DNA of 11,518 bases from DATFNV01 sp035266225 (GTDB taxonomy: Bacteria > Planctomycetota > Planctomycetia > Gemmatales > Gemmataceae). Made by a program: the position numbers and the translations under genes. Where the stretch lies: positions 1 to 11,518 of the forward strand of contig DATFNV010000762.1 of the NCBI GenBank assembly GCA_035266225.1, in the 5' to 3' direction. Numbering within the stretch: position 1 is the first letter of the stretch; each line of letters begins with the position of its first letter. Under the pieces are notes generated by a model. That model was not told where the DNA came from, did no database searches, and saw only the letters and a list, made by a program, of their open reading frames with translations. Below are positions 1 through 6,803 of the stretch, piece after piece.

Positions 1-769
1 GGTAGCCGTCCGCACCGTCCCCGCCGGCGATCAGCAGCGCCGACGTGTCGAGGATCGCGGTGAGCGCCGCCACCCACGACTGGTTGTCGTGCTGCGAGCG
101 GTAGAAGCTGAGCACCGGGTAGGACAGGTGGCTCTCCAACAGCTCGGCGGCCCAGCGCTCCCATTCGGCCAGGAGGGGGCCGACGCCGGCCAGGCTGCGG
201 CCCGCGGCCAGCCGCCGGAGCAACTCCCCCGCAGTCGGCAGCGACCCGGCGCGGGCGTCGAGCAGCGAGATCGCTATTTCGCGGCGCGAGAAGGCCTGGT
301 AGAGCACCGGCAGATAACTGATGACGACGGCCAGGAAGCCGAAACCAAGGCCGGCCTCGATCACGCTCAGCGGCCGGCCCACTGCGCCGGTGGGCACCAG
401 ATCGCCGTAGCCCAGCGTGAAGAAGGTCGTGCCACTGAAGTAACAGTAGGTGAGGAACCTCCCGTCCGCCCCTGCGATCGCGGTCCCGACGGACCAATGC
501 AGCAGGGCGAAGGCGGCGATCAGCCCCAGGGCCCACAGTCCAATCAGGGCCAGCAAGGACAGCGGGCCGAAGGCGCTGAGGAAGGTGTTGCGCCGCCGCC
601 CGACCGGGAGCAGCCGTGCGGCCGCCCGCCAGCAGACCCAGGTGGACCGATAGAAGAGGCGGGCCAGGTAGGCGTGGCTGACGCGCCGCGGCAGGATCAT
701 CGCCTCGAAGGCATCGAGAAGCACGACGCCCATCAGCGCCACCGCGGCGACCGCCCCGACCCATGGCAT
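1..769 (-). CDS. Potassium-channel family protein (two-TM/pore), 3' end outside the window
   Basis: This is a partial gene: it reads from the ATG at 769 leftwards and is still open at base 1, giving 256 visible codons. The protein begins MPWVGAVAAVALMGVVLL. A first hydrophobic helix spans about residues 4-26 and is followed by a basic segment (LPRRV, around 26-30). A second helix spans about 66-92. A pore loop follows, with the canonical K+ selectivity filter TLGYGD at 118-123, and then the inner helix at about 132-158. This order is that of Ion_trans_2 (PF07885) channels with an extra N-terminal helix. The residues after 160 look soluble and probably form a cytoplasmic C-terminal domain of unknown role. 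A Shine-Dalgarno-like GAGAGGG lies about 7 bases upstream of the ATG and supports this start. The gene diverges from the glycan cluster and probably has no functional link to it. The channel call is secure; gating and ion specificity beyond the filter are not visible. Confidence 0.88.
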   Translation of the reverse strand, partial: MPWVGAVAAVALMGVVLLDAFEAMILPRRVSHAYLARLFYRSTWVCWRAAARLLPVGRRRNTFLSAFGPLSLLALIGLWALGLIAAFALLHWSVGTAIAGADGRFLTYCYFSGTTFFTLGYGDLVPTGAVGRPLSVIEAGLGFGFLAVVISYLPVLYQAFSRREIAISLLDARAGSLPTAGELLRRLAAGRSLAGVGPLLAEWERWAAELLESHLSYPVLSFYRSQHDNQSWVAALTAILDTSALLIAGGDGADGY

Positions 770-1059
770 TGTTGTTCCCTCTCGTTGCGGTAACTCGTTG
801 CCGATCCGTCAACGTGGGCCCGAACCGAGCCAGAAGATCGGCGATGGCGAAGCGACAGGCGACGACAGCCTGAGCCATACTCAACTCCTCCACCCCTGCC
901 AACCTCAACTTGAAAATGGCCCTGCGAGTGAGCATCACGTCCTTGTTGATCAGGATTTCCTTGACACCGCAAGAGCGAGGCGATATCTACAAAGTCGGTG
1001 ACGATTGCCCATCCTCGCCCACTCCCACAGGAACAGCAGGCGGCCGCCGGGCGTCTCCG

Positions 1060-1103
1060 TTCGTTAGCGCCCGTTAACTGCGTGAACCAACCCTGTTAAC
1101 GAA
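1060..1103. promoter_or_regulatory. Cluster of GTTAAC-type sites, candidate operator
   Basis: Three related hexamers lie close together: GTTAGC at 1063-1068, GTTAAC at 1073-1078 and GTTAAC at 1095-1100. The flanks extend the similarity. TTCGTTAGC (1060-1068) and CGTTAAC (1072-1078) are both inverted relatives of GTTAACGAA (1095-1103). Hexamer centres are 10 and 22 bases apart, close to one and two helical turns. An AT-rich palindrome repeated like this in GC-rich DNA between divergent genes suggests a dimeric regulator's binding sites. The regulator is unknown and chance cannot be excluded. Confidence 0.3.
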
Positions 1104-1184
1104 AGCTTACAGCGACCCCGACGCACTCGGCCCCTCGATTGCGGGGGCGCCTCAAAGTCAGGCCGATTTGCGGCGGTTTTTCCG

Positions 1185-1213
1185 TTGTCGGAGTAATCGG
1201 CGCAGAGTATCCT
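1185..1213 (+). promoter_or_regulatory. Possible sigma70-like promoter for the glycan operon
   Basis: TTGTCG (1185-1190) and TATCCT (1208-1213) are separated by exactly 17 bases, and each hexamer matches the consensus at four of six positions. The predicted start near 1220 would leave a leader of roughly 110 bases before the ATG at 1329. A 7-base inverted repeat, GCCGATT (1162-1168) and AATCGGC (1195-1201), brackets the -35 element and could be an operator. The match is modest and the organism's promoter rules are not known from this window. Confidence 0.28.
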
Positions 1214-1328
1214 GGGCTTGGTACTGGATTTGCCAATTATCTCCATGAACCGCCGACTCCAGTTGTGTTCGCCCACACATACGGGGCTGGAGTCGTCTGC
1301 TTTGATGGGACACCGGGGACAATCCGTC

Positions 1329-2174
1329 ATGCCACTCTTGCAGCGGCCGCACCTCGATTTGCGGCGCGAGATCTTTCGCGTCGAGCGCATCACTCAGCCG
1401 GAAAATCCGAACCCGCCCAGGCGCCAGCACAAGGTCATCGCCGTGCTGCCGGCCTACAACGCCGAGAAGACGTTGGCCGCCACCCTCGCCGACGTGCCGG
1501 CCGGCGCCGTCGATGAGGTGATCCTGGTGGACGACGGCAGCAAGGACCGCACCGTCGAGGTCGCCCGCGAGATGGGCCTGACCGTCCTCGTCCACGAGCA
1601 GAACAAGGGCTACGGCGGCAACCAGAAGACCTGTTACCGGACCGCCCTGGAGCACGGCGCCGACGTGGTGGTGATGATCCACCCCGATTACCAGTACGAC
1701 AGCCGCGTCATCCCGCACGCCGTCGGCATCATCGAGCTGGGCATCTGCGACGTGGTCCTCGGCAGCCGCATCCGCTCGCGCCGCGAGGCGCTCGACGGCG
1801 GCATGCCGATCTACAAGTACCTCAGCAATCGCTTCCTGACCATCTGCGAGAACCTGGCCCTGGGGCAGAATCTCGGCGACTTCCACAGCGGTTTCCGCGT
1901 CTACCGCCGCGAGGTGCTCGAAACCATCCCCTTCGAGCGGAACTCCAACGACTTCGTGTTCGACACGCAGTTTTTGGCCCAGGCGGTGCGGCTCGGCTTC
2001 CGGCTCGGCGACCTGCCGGTGCCGGTGCGCTACTTCGACGAGGCGAGCAGCATCAACTTCCGCCGCAGCCTCCGCTACGGCCTGCTCACCCTGGGCGTGA
2101 TGGGTCACTACTGGCTGGACCGCTTGCGCCTGTGGCGCTCGCCGCTGTACCAGCCCAAGAAGAAGAGTGGCTAG
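1329..2174 (+). CDS. Family 2 glycosyltransferase, DPM1/GtrB-like
   Basis: The 281-residue protein is probably cytoplasmic or peripheral to the inner membrane, since no transmembrane helix is evident. It carries a GT2/GT-A fold: VLPAYNAEKTL at 39-49, the nucleotide-binding LVDDGSKDRT at 66-75, and NKGYGGNQKT at 92-101. At the usual DXD position it has HPDYQYD (118-124), then LGSRIRSR (144-151) and DFHSGFRVYRR (184-194). Relatives transfer a sugar from a nucleotide donor to a polyprenyl phosphate or a growing glycan; donor and acceptor here are unknown. I chose ATG 1329, with GGGGAC about 8 bases upstream, because residues before it (upstream ATGs at 1218, 1245 and 1305) show neither the gene's codon bias nor family similarity. 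This is the first gene of the plus-strand run. It is followed after 9 bases by a large palindrome and after 174 bases by a PMT-like transferase that could use its lipid-linked product. Confidence 0.85.
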   Translation: MPLLQRPHLDLRREIFRVERITQPENPNPPRRQHKVIAVLPAYNAEKTLAATLADVPAGAVDEVILVDDGSKDRTVEVAREMGLTVLVHEQNKGYGGNQKTCYRTALEHGADVVVMIHPDYQYDSRVIPHAVGIIELGICDVVLGSRIRSRREALDGGMPIYKYLSNRFLTICENLALGQNLGDFHSGFRVYRREVLETIPFERNSNDFVFDTQFLAQAVRLGFRLGDLPVPVRYFDEASSINFRRSLRYGLLTLGVMGHYWLDRLRLWRSPLYQPKKKSG

Positions 2175-2182
2175 GGTCCACC

Positions 2183-2232
2183 GTTTAGCGGCGGCTCGCC
2201 GGGCCGCGCGGCCCGGCGAGCCGCCGCTAAAC
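2183..2232. repeat. Perfect 50-bp palindrome, hairpin or cruciform (possible terminator or dispersed repeat)
   Basis: Bases 2183-2207 are the exact reverse complement of 2208-2232, giving 25-base arms with no spacer. The left arm begins GTTTAGCGGCGGCTCGCCGG. It starts 9 bases after the preceding stop codon. No T-run follows on either strand, so it is not a classical intrinsic terminator. It could still halt transcription, protect the upstream mRNA end, or be a member of a dispersed palindromic repeat family. The palindrome is certain; its role is not. Confidence 0.85.
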
Positions 2233-2265
2233 TCGCTCCCCACCAACTGCACGCGCGGGAACACC

Positions 2266-2293
2266 GCGCCGGCCCCAGGACGGAGGCCGGCGC
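2266..2293. repeat. GC-rich stem-loop in the leader of the 677-aa transferase gene
   Basis: GCGCCGGCC (2266-2274) and GGCCGGCGC (2285-2293) form a perfect 9-base stem with a 10-base loop. It lies 34 bases after the 50-bp palindrome and 55 bases before the next ATG, so it would sit in the untranslated spacer of a joint transcript. In DNA this rich in G and C, such a stem can arise by chance. No function is assigned. Confidence 0.4.
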
Positions 2294-2348
2294 CCGGGGG
2301 ACGCTCTCGCCCGCCGCACGACCAACTTGTCCTGACAACGGAGAACCC

Positions 2349-4382
2349 ATGTCTACAGCTATCCCGGCGCCGGCGCCCGAGGCGGCGGCCCCAGCCAAGG
2401 AAATCCGTCAGCCGCTGCTGTGGCTGCTGGCCATCGTCGCCCTCGGCCTCGGCGTCCGCCTCTGGCACCTCACCCCCTTCCAGCTCGACGAGTTCACCGC
2501 CCTGGCCGCGGTGGCGGAGCGCCAGGGGGTAGAGGTCGGCACCACGCCGACCGAGCAGGACCCGCTCGTGCCGGTCGCGAGCCTCGGCGAGGTCAGCAAC
2601 CGCTCGGTGATTCCCTACGGCATCCAGGATCCGGTGCCGCTGTACCACGACGTCCTCTGGGCCGTCATTCAAGTGCTGCCGGCCGCCGACTGGTCGCTGC
2701 GGCTGCCGTCGCTGCTGGCCGGAGTGGCCTGCATCGCCGCGGTCTTCTTCCTGATCCGGCGGCCGTTCGGCAACGAGATGGCTCTGCTGGCGGCCCTGTT
2801 CGTGGCCCTCGATCCGATCCAGGTCAGCGCCAGTGGCCTGGCCCGGCCGTACGCCCTGGCCAACCTGTTCACGGTGCTGTCGTTCGCCGCCCTTTGGGGC
2901 CTCTTGCAGGCTCGCACGCCGGCGACCGCCGCCCTCCTCGCCCTGGGCTACGCGGCTTGCGTCGCCCTCATCGGCTACCTCAGCCCCCTGATGCTGTTCG
3001 TCCTCGCCGCCCACGTCGGCATGGTCATCTACGCCGTGCTCGGCGACACCGCGGGATTGGCCCGAAAGGCGGCGGCCTACTGGGCGGGCGGCCTGGCGCT
3101 GGGCCTGGTCCTGCTGGCCCCTGAGTTCGGCTACTTCTATCAGGTCGGCGCCTTCGCGGTCGCCCACAGCCGACCCCACGCCGATGGGACGGCCGGCTAC
3201 CTGACGGCCGTCAACGACATCCACCTGTTCACGCCGTTCTGGACGCTGCTCAAGCACAACGTGGTCTTCCTCGGCGGGCTGGTGCTGGTGCTGGCCGCCG
3301 GTGCCGTGGTCCGCATGCAATTGCAAGGGGGCGGCGCGGAGCCGAAGCCGGAAGGGGAGTCCCCCTCGCCGGCGACGGACGGGCCGGGCGGAGGGACGGC
3401 GACGGCGGTGTCGGCCGCCCCCGTCGCGGCGCCCGCGGCCGCGCCGGCCGCCACCGAGGCCCCGCCCGAGCCGGCGGCCCCGCTGCCGGAGAACGACGAG
3501 GCGCTGCGGATGGCCCGGCTGTGGATCTTCCTGCCGCAGGCCGCTCTGCTCCTGGCCGCGCTGCTGGTCCCGGCCATTTTCTTCACCAACTTCCTCACGT
3601 ACACCACGCTCGGCGCCGCCATCCTGTTGGCCTACTACGCCACGCGCGACGGCTCGCGCGAGGTGCGCCTCGGCGTGGCCGGGGTGGTGGCCCTGGCCCT
3701 GCTCGTGATCGGCTTCTGGCCCACCCTGTGTACCGGCACCGGCCTTTTCAGCGGCACCAAGGCGCGGCAGGTCATGGGTGTCCCGGGAGACAAAGGCGGC
3801 CTCGCCGGCACGGCCATGGCCGGCACGCCTGACGCCCCGCCGATTTGGAAGGAGGGCGACGTCGTCCTGATGCGCTCGGGCCTCGTCGAGTCCGACTTCC
3901 TCCGCTCGGAGATTCCCGAGGCCACGCGGCCCCAGGTGGAGCGGGTGCTCGTCGCCCCGCTGACGCTCCTCTACCCGGACAGCAGCCACAAGCCAGTCAT
4001 CGCCCTGACCCTGTCGCACTACCGCAACAACAAGATCAAGACCATGGCGGCCGACCCGGAGCTGGTCAATACCTTCTACAACGCCGACCTCGTCGCTCGC
4101 CTGAAGAAGTACGATCGCTACTGGATGACCGGCGTGGCCCCCCGCGATACGCCGAACACGTGGTACTACCTTTCCTGCGTCGTGCCGTGGCTGGCCACGC
4201 ACCTGGAGCGCGGCGACCTGGTCGTGTCGCGCGACCGGGACGGCCCGGAGCACTACGTCGTCGTCAAGCCGGGCCTGGGCCTCGACGAGCCGATCAAGGG
4301 CCTGACGGAGGACGTGAAGATTCCGCAGGACTACGGCCGGGAGCTGCACATCGTGCGTCGGCCGCCGGAACCGCAGAAGTGA
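2349..4382 (+). CDS. Polytopic GT-C glycosyltransferase, GT39/PMT_2-like
   Basis: The 677-residue membrane protein has about 11 predicted helices (roughly 22-38, 118-137, 144-160, 168-188, 192-210, 212-230, 241-262, 305-322, 391-412, 414-430, 440-458) and a soluble C-terminal part from about 460. After the first helix comes FQLDEFT, with the acidic pair D47-E48 that GT-C enzymes use for catalysis and metal binding. SLRLPSLLAGV (116-126) and ARPYALANL (165-173) are typical of the PMT_2/ArnT-like family (PF13231). Family members move a sugar from a polyprenyl-phosphate carrier to protein or lipid on the outer face of the membrane; the acceptor here is unknown. An Ala/Pro-rich, low-complexity linker spans about 326-382, between two membrane blocks. 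The start is supported by CGGAGA 5 bases upstream of the ATG. The neighbouring DPM1-like GT2 is a plausible source of its lipid-linked donor. Confidence 0.8.
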   Translation: MSTAIPAPAPEAAAPAKEIRQPLLWLLAIVALGLGVRLWHLTPFQLDEFTALAAVAERQGVEVGTTPTEQDPLVPVASLGEVSNRSVIPYGIQDPVPLYHDVLWAVIQVLPAADWSLRLPSLLAGVACIAAVFFLIRRPFGNEMALLAALFVALDPIQVSASGLARPYALANLFTVLSFAALWGLLQARTPATAALLALGYAACVALIGYLSPLMLFVLAAHVGMVIYAVLGDTAGLARKAAAYWAGGLALGLVLLAPEFGYFYQVGAFAVAHSRPHADGTAGYLTAVNDIHLFTPFWTLLKHNVVFLGGLVLVLAAGAVVRMQLQGGGAEPKPEGESPSPATDGPGGGTATAVSAAPVAAPAAAPAATEAPPEPAAPLPENDEALRMARLWIFLPQAALLLAALLVPAIFFTNFLTYTTLGAAILLAYYATRDGSREVRLGVAGVVALALLVIGFWPTLCTGTGLFSGTKARQVMGVPGDKGGLAGTAMAGTPDAPPIWKEGDVVLMRSGLVESDFLRSEIPEATRPQVERVLVAPLTLLYPDSSHKPVIALTLSHYRNNKIKTMAADPELVNTFYNADLVARLKKYDRYWMTGVAPRDTPNTWYYLSCVVPWLATHLERGDLVVSRDRDGPEHYVVVKPGLGLDEPIKGLTEDVKIPQDYGRELHIVRRPPEPQK

Positions 4383-4397
4383 GCCGTGACGTGAGGC

Positions 4398-4434
4398 CGC
4401 TTGCGGCTTCGCAGGCCGTGCGAAGCCGCAAGCG
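4398..4434. repeat. Inverted repeat, 16-base arms with 5-base loop
   Basis: CGCTTGCGGCTTCGCA (4398-4413) and TGCGAAGCCGCAAGCG (4419-4434) are perfectly complementary around the loop GGCCG. It begins 15 bases after the stop of the 677-aa transferase and ends 22 bases before the next ATG. No T-run follows. The last 18 bases (4417-4434) recur exactly at 6767-6784, which suggests a mobile or dispersed intergenic repeat rather than a dedicated terminator. Confidence 0.85.
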
Positions 4435-4456
4435 ACCCCGAGGCGAAGAGGGTTTG

Positions 4457-6754
4457 ATGGCCACGCCGACGGTTTCCCCCCTGGCCCCCACGGCGCCGCC
4501 CCAGGAGCCGGCCGCGCCGTGCGCCGTCCCCCGCGCGTCGGGGCGGCTCGCGGGATGGCTTCTCGCCGTCACCGATCCCGAATGGCCCCTCTTCCTCGCG
4601 GTGCTGTTGGCGCCGGCCGCCCTGGCTCTGGCCCTCGGCGACGGGCAGAAGGCGTCTTTCTTCTTCGGCGTGGCGGCCTACGTCGCCGTCCTCAAATGGC
4701 TGGGCTGGCTGGTGTTCGGCCGGCTGGCGCCGGCCCGGCCGCGTTTCCTCCTGTTCCCCGCGGAGATTTTCGCCGGCCTGGCCGTCGTCTGTGCCTGGTT
4801 CTACCTCCGCAACCTGGCCGCGAAGCTGTGGCCGGGCTCATACGGCCTGGCCGAACTGGCGTTCTTGTTCCCCGCCCTCCTCGTCCTGCACGCGGCCGCC
4901 CTGGCGCTGCGGGCGCCGGCCCTTCTCGCCTCGTGTCGGATGTCGTTCCGCCCGACCCTGGCCGCGCTCGGCGAACGGCTGGCGATGTACGCCCCGTTCG
5001 CGGCACTGCTGACCGTGGCCCTGTGGTCGATCAGCACCGCGCTGGGCGTGCAGGGGACGGACGCGATGACGTACACCTTCCTCGCTCGCATCTACCGCAG
5101 CGAGGGCATCGACTTCGCGGTGCCGCCGGCGAACGCGATGATCGTCTACCCGTCGGCGTTCGCGGCGATGAACGCGACGGCGGCGACCCTGGCCCCGCTG
5201 AGCGTCGTGCAGGCGTTTCACCTGCAGCACGTCCTCTTGTGCGTGACCGCCCTGTTCCTGGTGACGGGGACGGTGGCGGCGCTGGCGGGCCGGCCGCTGC
5301 CGCTGCTGCACTCGCTGCCGGCGCCGTTGCTGTTCCTGTTCCCGCTGTACGCGCTGTATCCCGACGTTTTCTATCCGGGCACGCCGAAACAGGTCGGCCC
5401 GCCACTGTGTGCCGCCGTCTGCCTGCTGTCGCTCCTGGCCCCCGTCGCCGGGCGCGGGGCCTTCTTCCTGGCCGCGGGCTTGGTCGGTCTGCTCGCCGTG
5501 CTGGCGGCGGCGCTGAATCCGGCCTGCGTCCCGTACGCGCTGGCGTCGATCGCCGTCGCTTGGGTGGTGCTGGCGGTGCGCGGCCGCGCGGGCCTCGGCC
5601 TGCCGCGCTGGCAAGCGGTCGCCGTCCCGGCCGGCCTGGCGCTGGTCGCGGCCGGGTTGGTGTTCGGCTGCGACCTGTATTACCGCGGGCTGCTGCGCAG
5701 TCTCCTGCCTAGCGGCGCCGAACCTGCCGCGACTGGCGGGCCGGAGGCGGCCCCCGCGGCGGCCGCGCGGCCGCCGCGCTTTTCCTGGGCGACCGGGATG
5801 CGCGGCCTGGGTTCGGTGAACCCGGTTGGCCTGACGCCGCTCGACTCGACCACCGCCCTCGTCTGGGAGCGTGCGGATCACCTGAAGGGCTGGACGGCGC
5901 ACTGGCCGGCCCTGGCCCTGACGGTCGGAACCCTCGCCGTGTCCCTGTGCGTCCTGGCTGAACTGGTCTCGCGGCAAAAGCGCGCGGCGGCCCTCCGCGA
6001 CCCGTTGGTGCGCTTCGTGCTCGTCGCGTTGCTGCTTTGGCCAGGGTTGAAGTACGCGATGACCATCGGCATCGGCGGCCTGTCGCGCGCGGACCACGAG
6101 ACCGGGCTGCTGTCGGTTTACCTGCGCTACCTGCTCCTGCGCTGCGAGCTGCTCCTGCTGTTCGCCTGCCTGGCGGCGGCCGGCGCCCGACTGTTCCTGA
6201 CCTGGCAGCCGCGCTTCGGCCGCGGGGCGCGGCGGGTCGCCGTCGGGTCTGCCGCCGTCGTCGCCTGCTGGCTGCTGCCGGCGCTTGGCCTGTGGGCCGG
6301 GGTCGAGGTGGGCGGCTTCGTGGAGGTCCCGACCAACCGCCGCTTCCCCGTGACCGAGGACGAACTGAAGATGGCCGCCTGGGTGGGGGAGAACGTCCCG
6401 CCGGAGAAGGGCACGGTCGGCCTGGCCGCGTGGACCTTCACCGTGGGGCACCACGACGAGGAGCACCACATCTACCCGCTCGGCGGCGGACACGCCCTCG
6501 TGGTCTACGGGAAGAAGTACAACTTCCGCTTCTTCTTGCCCGCCCTGGAGGGGGACGGCGGGGCGGCCTACGAGAAGTACGTGCGCGACGACTTCGACGC
6601 CCGCTGGTGTCTGAAGAATAATGTACGATACTTTTACGCCACGCCGGACGGACTGGCGAAGAACCCGGGGCTGGCCAAGGCGGTCGGACGCGGCACGCTG
6701 CGGCCGCTGCACCGGGAGGGAGATTCGTGCGTGTATGAGGTGGTAGGGGAGTGA
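4457..6754 (+). CDS. Large polytopic membrane protein, GT-C-like, function unknown
   Basis: The 765-residue protein has about 14-15 hydrophobic helices (for example 44-62, 67-88, 97-117, 128-150, 178-196, 284-302, 335-352, 355-374, 388-405, 481-502, 519-535, 551-575, 592-617) and a soluble tail from about 620. I do not recognise a specific family. Two features recall GT-C glycosyltransferases. An acidic residue sits in an outer loop after a helix (GTDAMTYTFLARIY, 200-213). The tail ends with an NNVRYFYATP (721-730) and CVYEV (758-762) pattern, like the C-terminal domains of PMT-type enzymes. An Ala/Pro-rich insertion lies at about 419-441. The frame stays open far upstream, but the ATG at 4457, with GAGGG 4 bases before it, follows the previous gene's stop and the hairpin, and the N-terminus MATPTVSPLAP leads into the first helix. 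An O-antigen polymerase-like or sugar-transfer role is a guess from context. Confidence 0.72.
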   Translation: MATPTVSPLAPTAPPQEPAAPCAVPRASGRLAGWLLAVTDPEWPLFLAVLLAPAALALALGDGQKASFFFGVAAYVAVLKWLGWLVFGRLAPARPRFLLFPAEIFAGLAVVCAWFYLRNLAAKLWPGSYGLAELAFLFPALLVLHAAALALRAPALLASCRMSFRPTLAALGERLAMYAPFAALLTVALWSISTALGVQGTDAMTYTFLARIYRSEGIDFAVPPANAMIVYPSAFAAMNATAATLAPLSVVQAFHLQHVLLCVTALFLVTGTVAALAGRPLPLLHSLPAPLLFLFPLYALYPDVFYPGTPKQVGPPLCAAVCLLSLLAPVAGRGAFFLAAGLVGLLAVLAAALNPACVPYALASIAVAWVVLAVRGRAGLGLPRWQAVAVPAGLALVAAGLVFGCDLYYRGLLRSLLPSGAEPAATGGPEAAPAAAARPPRFSWATGMRGLGSVNPVGLTPLDSTTALVWERADHLKGWTAHWPALALTVGTLAVSLCVLAELVSRQKRAAALRDPLVRFVLVALLLWPGLKYAMTIGIGGLSRADHETGLLSVYLRYLLLRCELLLLFACLAAAGARLFLTWQPRFGRGARRVAVGSAAVVACWLLPALGLWAGVEVGGFVEVPTNRRFPVTEDELKMAAWVGENVPPEKGTVGLAAWTFTVGHHDEEHHIYPLGGGHALVVYGKKYNFRFFLPALEGDGGAAYEKYVRDDFDARWCLKNNVRYFYATPDGLAKNPGLAKAVGRGTLRPLHREGDSCVYEVVGE

Positions 6755-6755
6755 G

Positions 6756-6784
6756 TTGCGGTCAAACGTGCGAAGCCGCAAGCG
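6756..6784. repeat. Shortened relative of the intergenic hairpin repeat
   Basis: CGTGCGAAGCCGCAAGCG (6767-6784) is identical over 18 bases to 4417-4434. Just upstream is TTGCGG (6756-6761), which matches 4401-4406 of the full copy. The ten bases between these blocks in the full copy (4407-4416) are replaced here by TCAAA (6762-6766). What remains can form only a 6-base stem (TTGCGG with CCGCAA at 6776-6781). It overlaps the open frame upstream of the amidotransferase, which argues against a longer start for that gene. Confidence 0.75.
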
Positions 6785-6803
6785 GCGGCGCGGAGGACGT
6801 GTT

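Larger units (their letters stand above)
770..1328. other. Divergent intergenic region
   Basis: About 560 bases separate the leftward channel gene from the rightward glycosyltransferase operon. The stretch is less GC-rich than the genes and has no convincing gene on either strand. It should contain both promoters. A weak leftward candidate is TTGGCA (complement of 897-902), then 17 bases, then TATGGC (complement of 874-879); only the -35 element is good. The rightward candidate promoter and the GTTAAC sites are listed separately. The reading frame that extends the downstream glycosyltransferase back to about 1218 is open, but its residues look unlike the family. Confidence 0.6.

Noticed and set aside
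89..793. Plus-strand open frame of 234 codons at the left end
   Set aside because: It is antisense to the channel gene with its TLGYGD filter, and its Gln/Arg/Gly-rich product resembles nothing.
2183..2232. Classical rho-independent terminator
   Set aside because: The palindrome has no following T-run on either strand, so only a repeat or non-classical terminator call is made.
1158..4349. Very long open frame (about 1063 codons) on the minus strand
   Set aside because: It lies opposite two well-supported transferase genes, and its product is rich in Arg, Gln, His and Gly without motifs. It is the usual antisense shadow of GC-rich coding DNA.
3845..4456. Upstream extension of the 765-aa membrane protein frame
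   Set aside because: The extension overlaps the 3' third of the PMT-like gene in another frame and crosses the hairpin at 4398-4434. Its residues are low complexity, and a ribosome site precedes the ATG at 4457.
6756..6803. TTG start giving a 16-residue longer amidotransferase
   Set aside because: It would bury the catalytic Cys, which must follow the initiator Met, and it would translate the repeat element. GTG 6804 has a strong GGAGGA.
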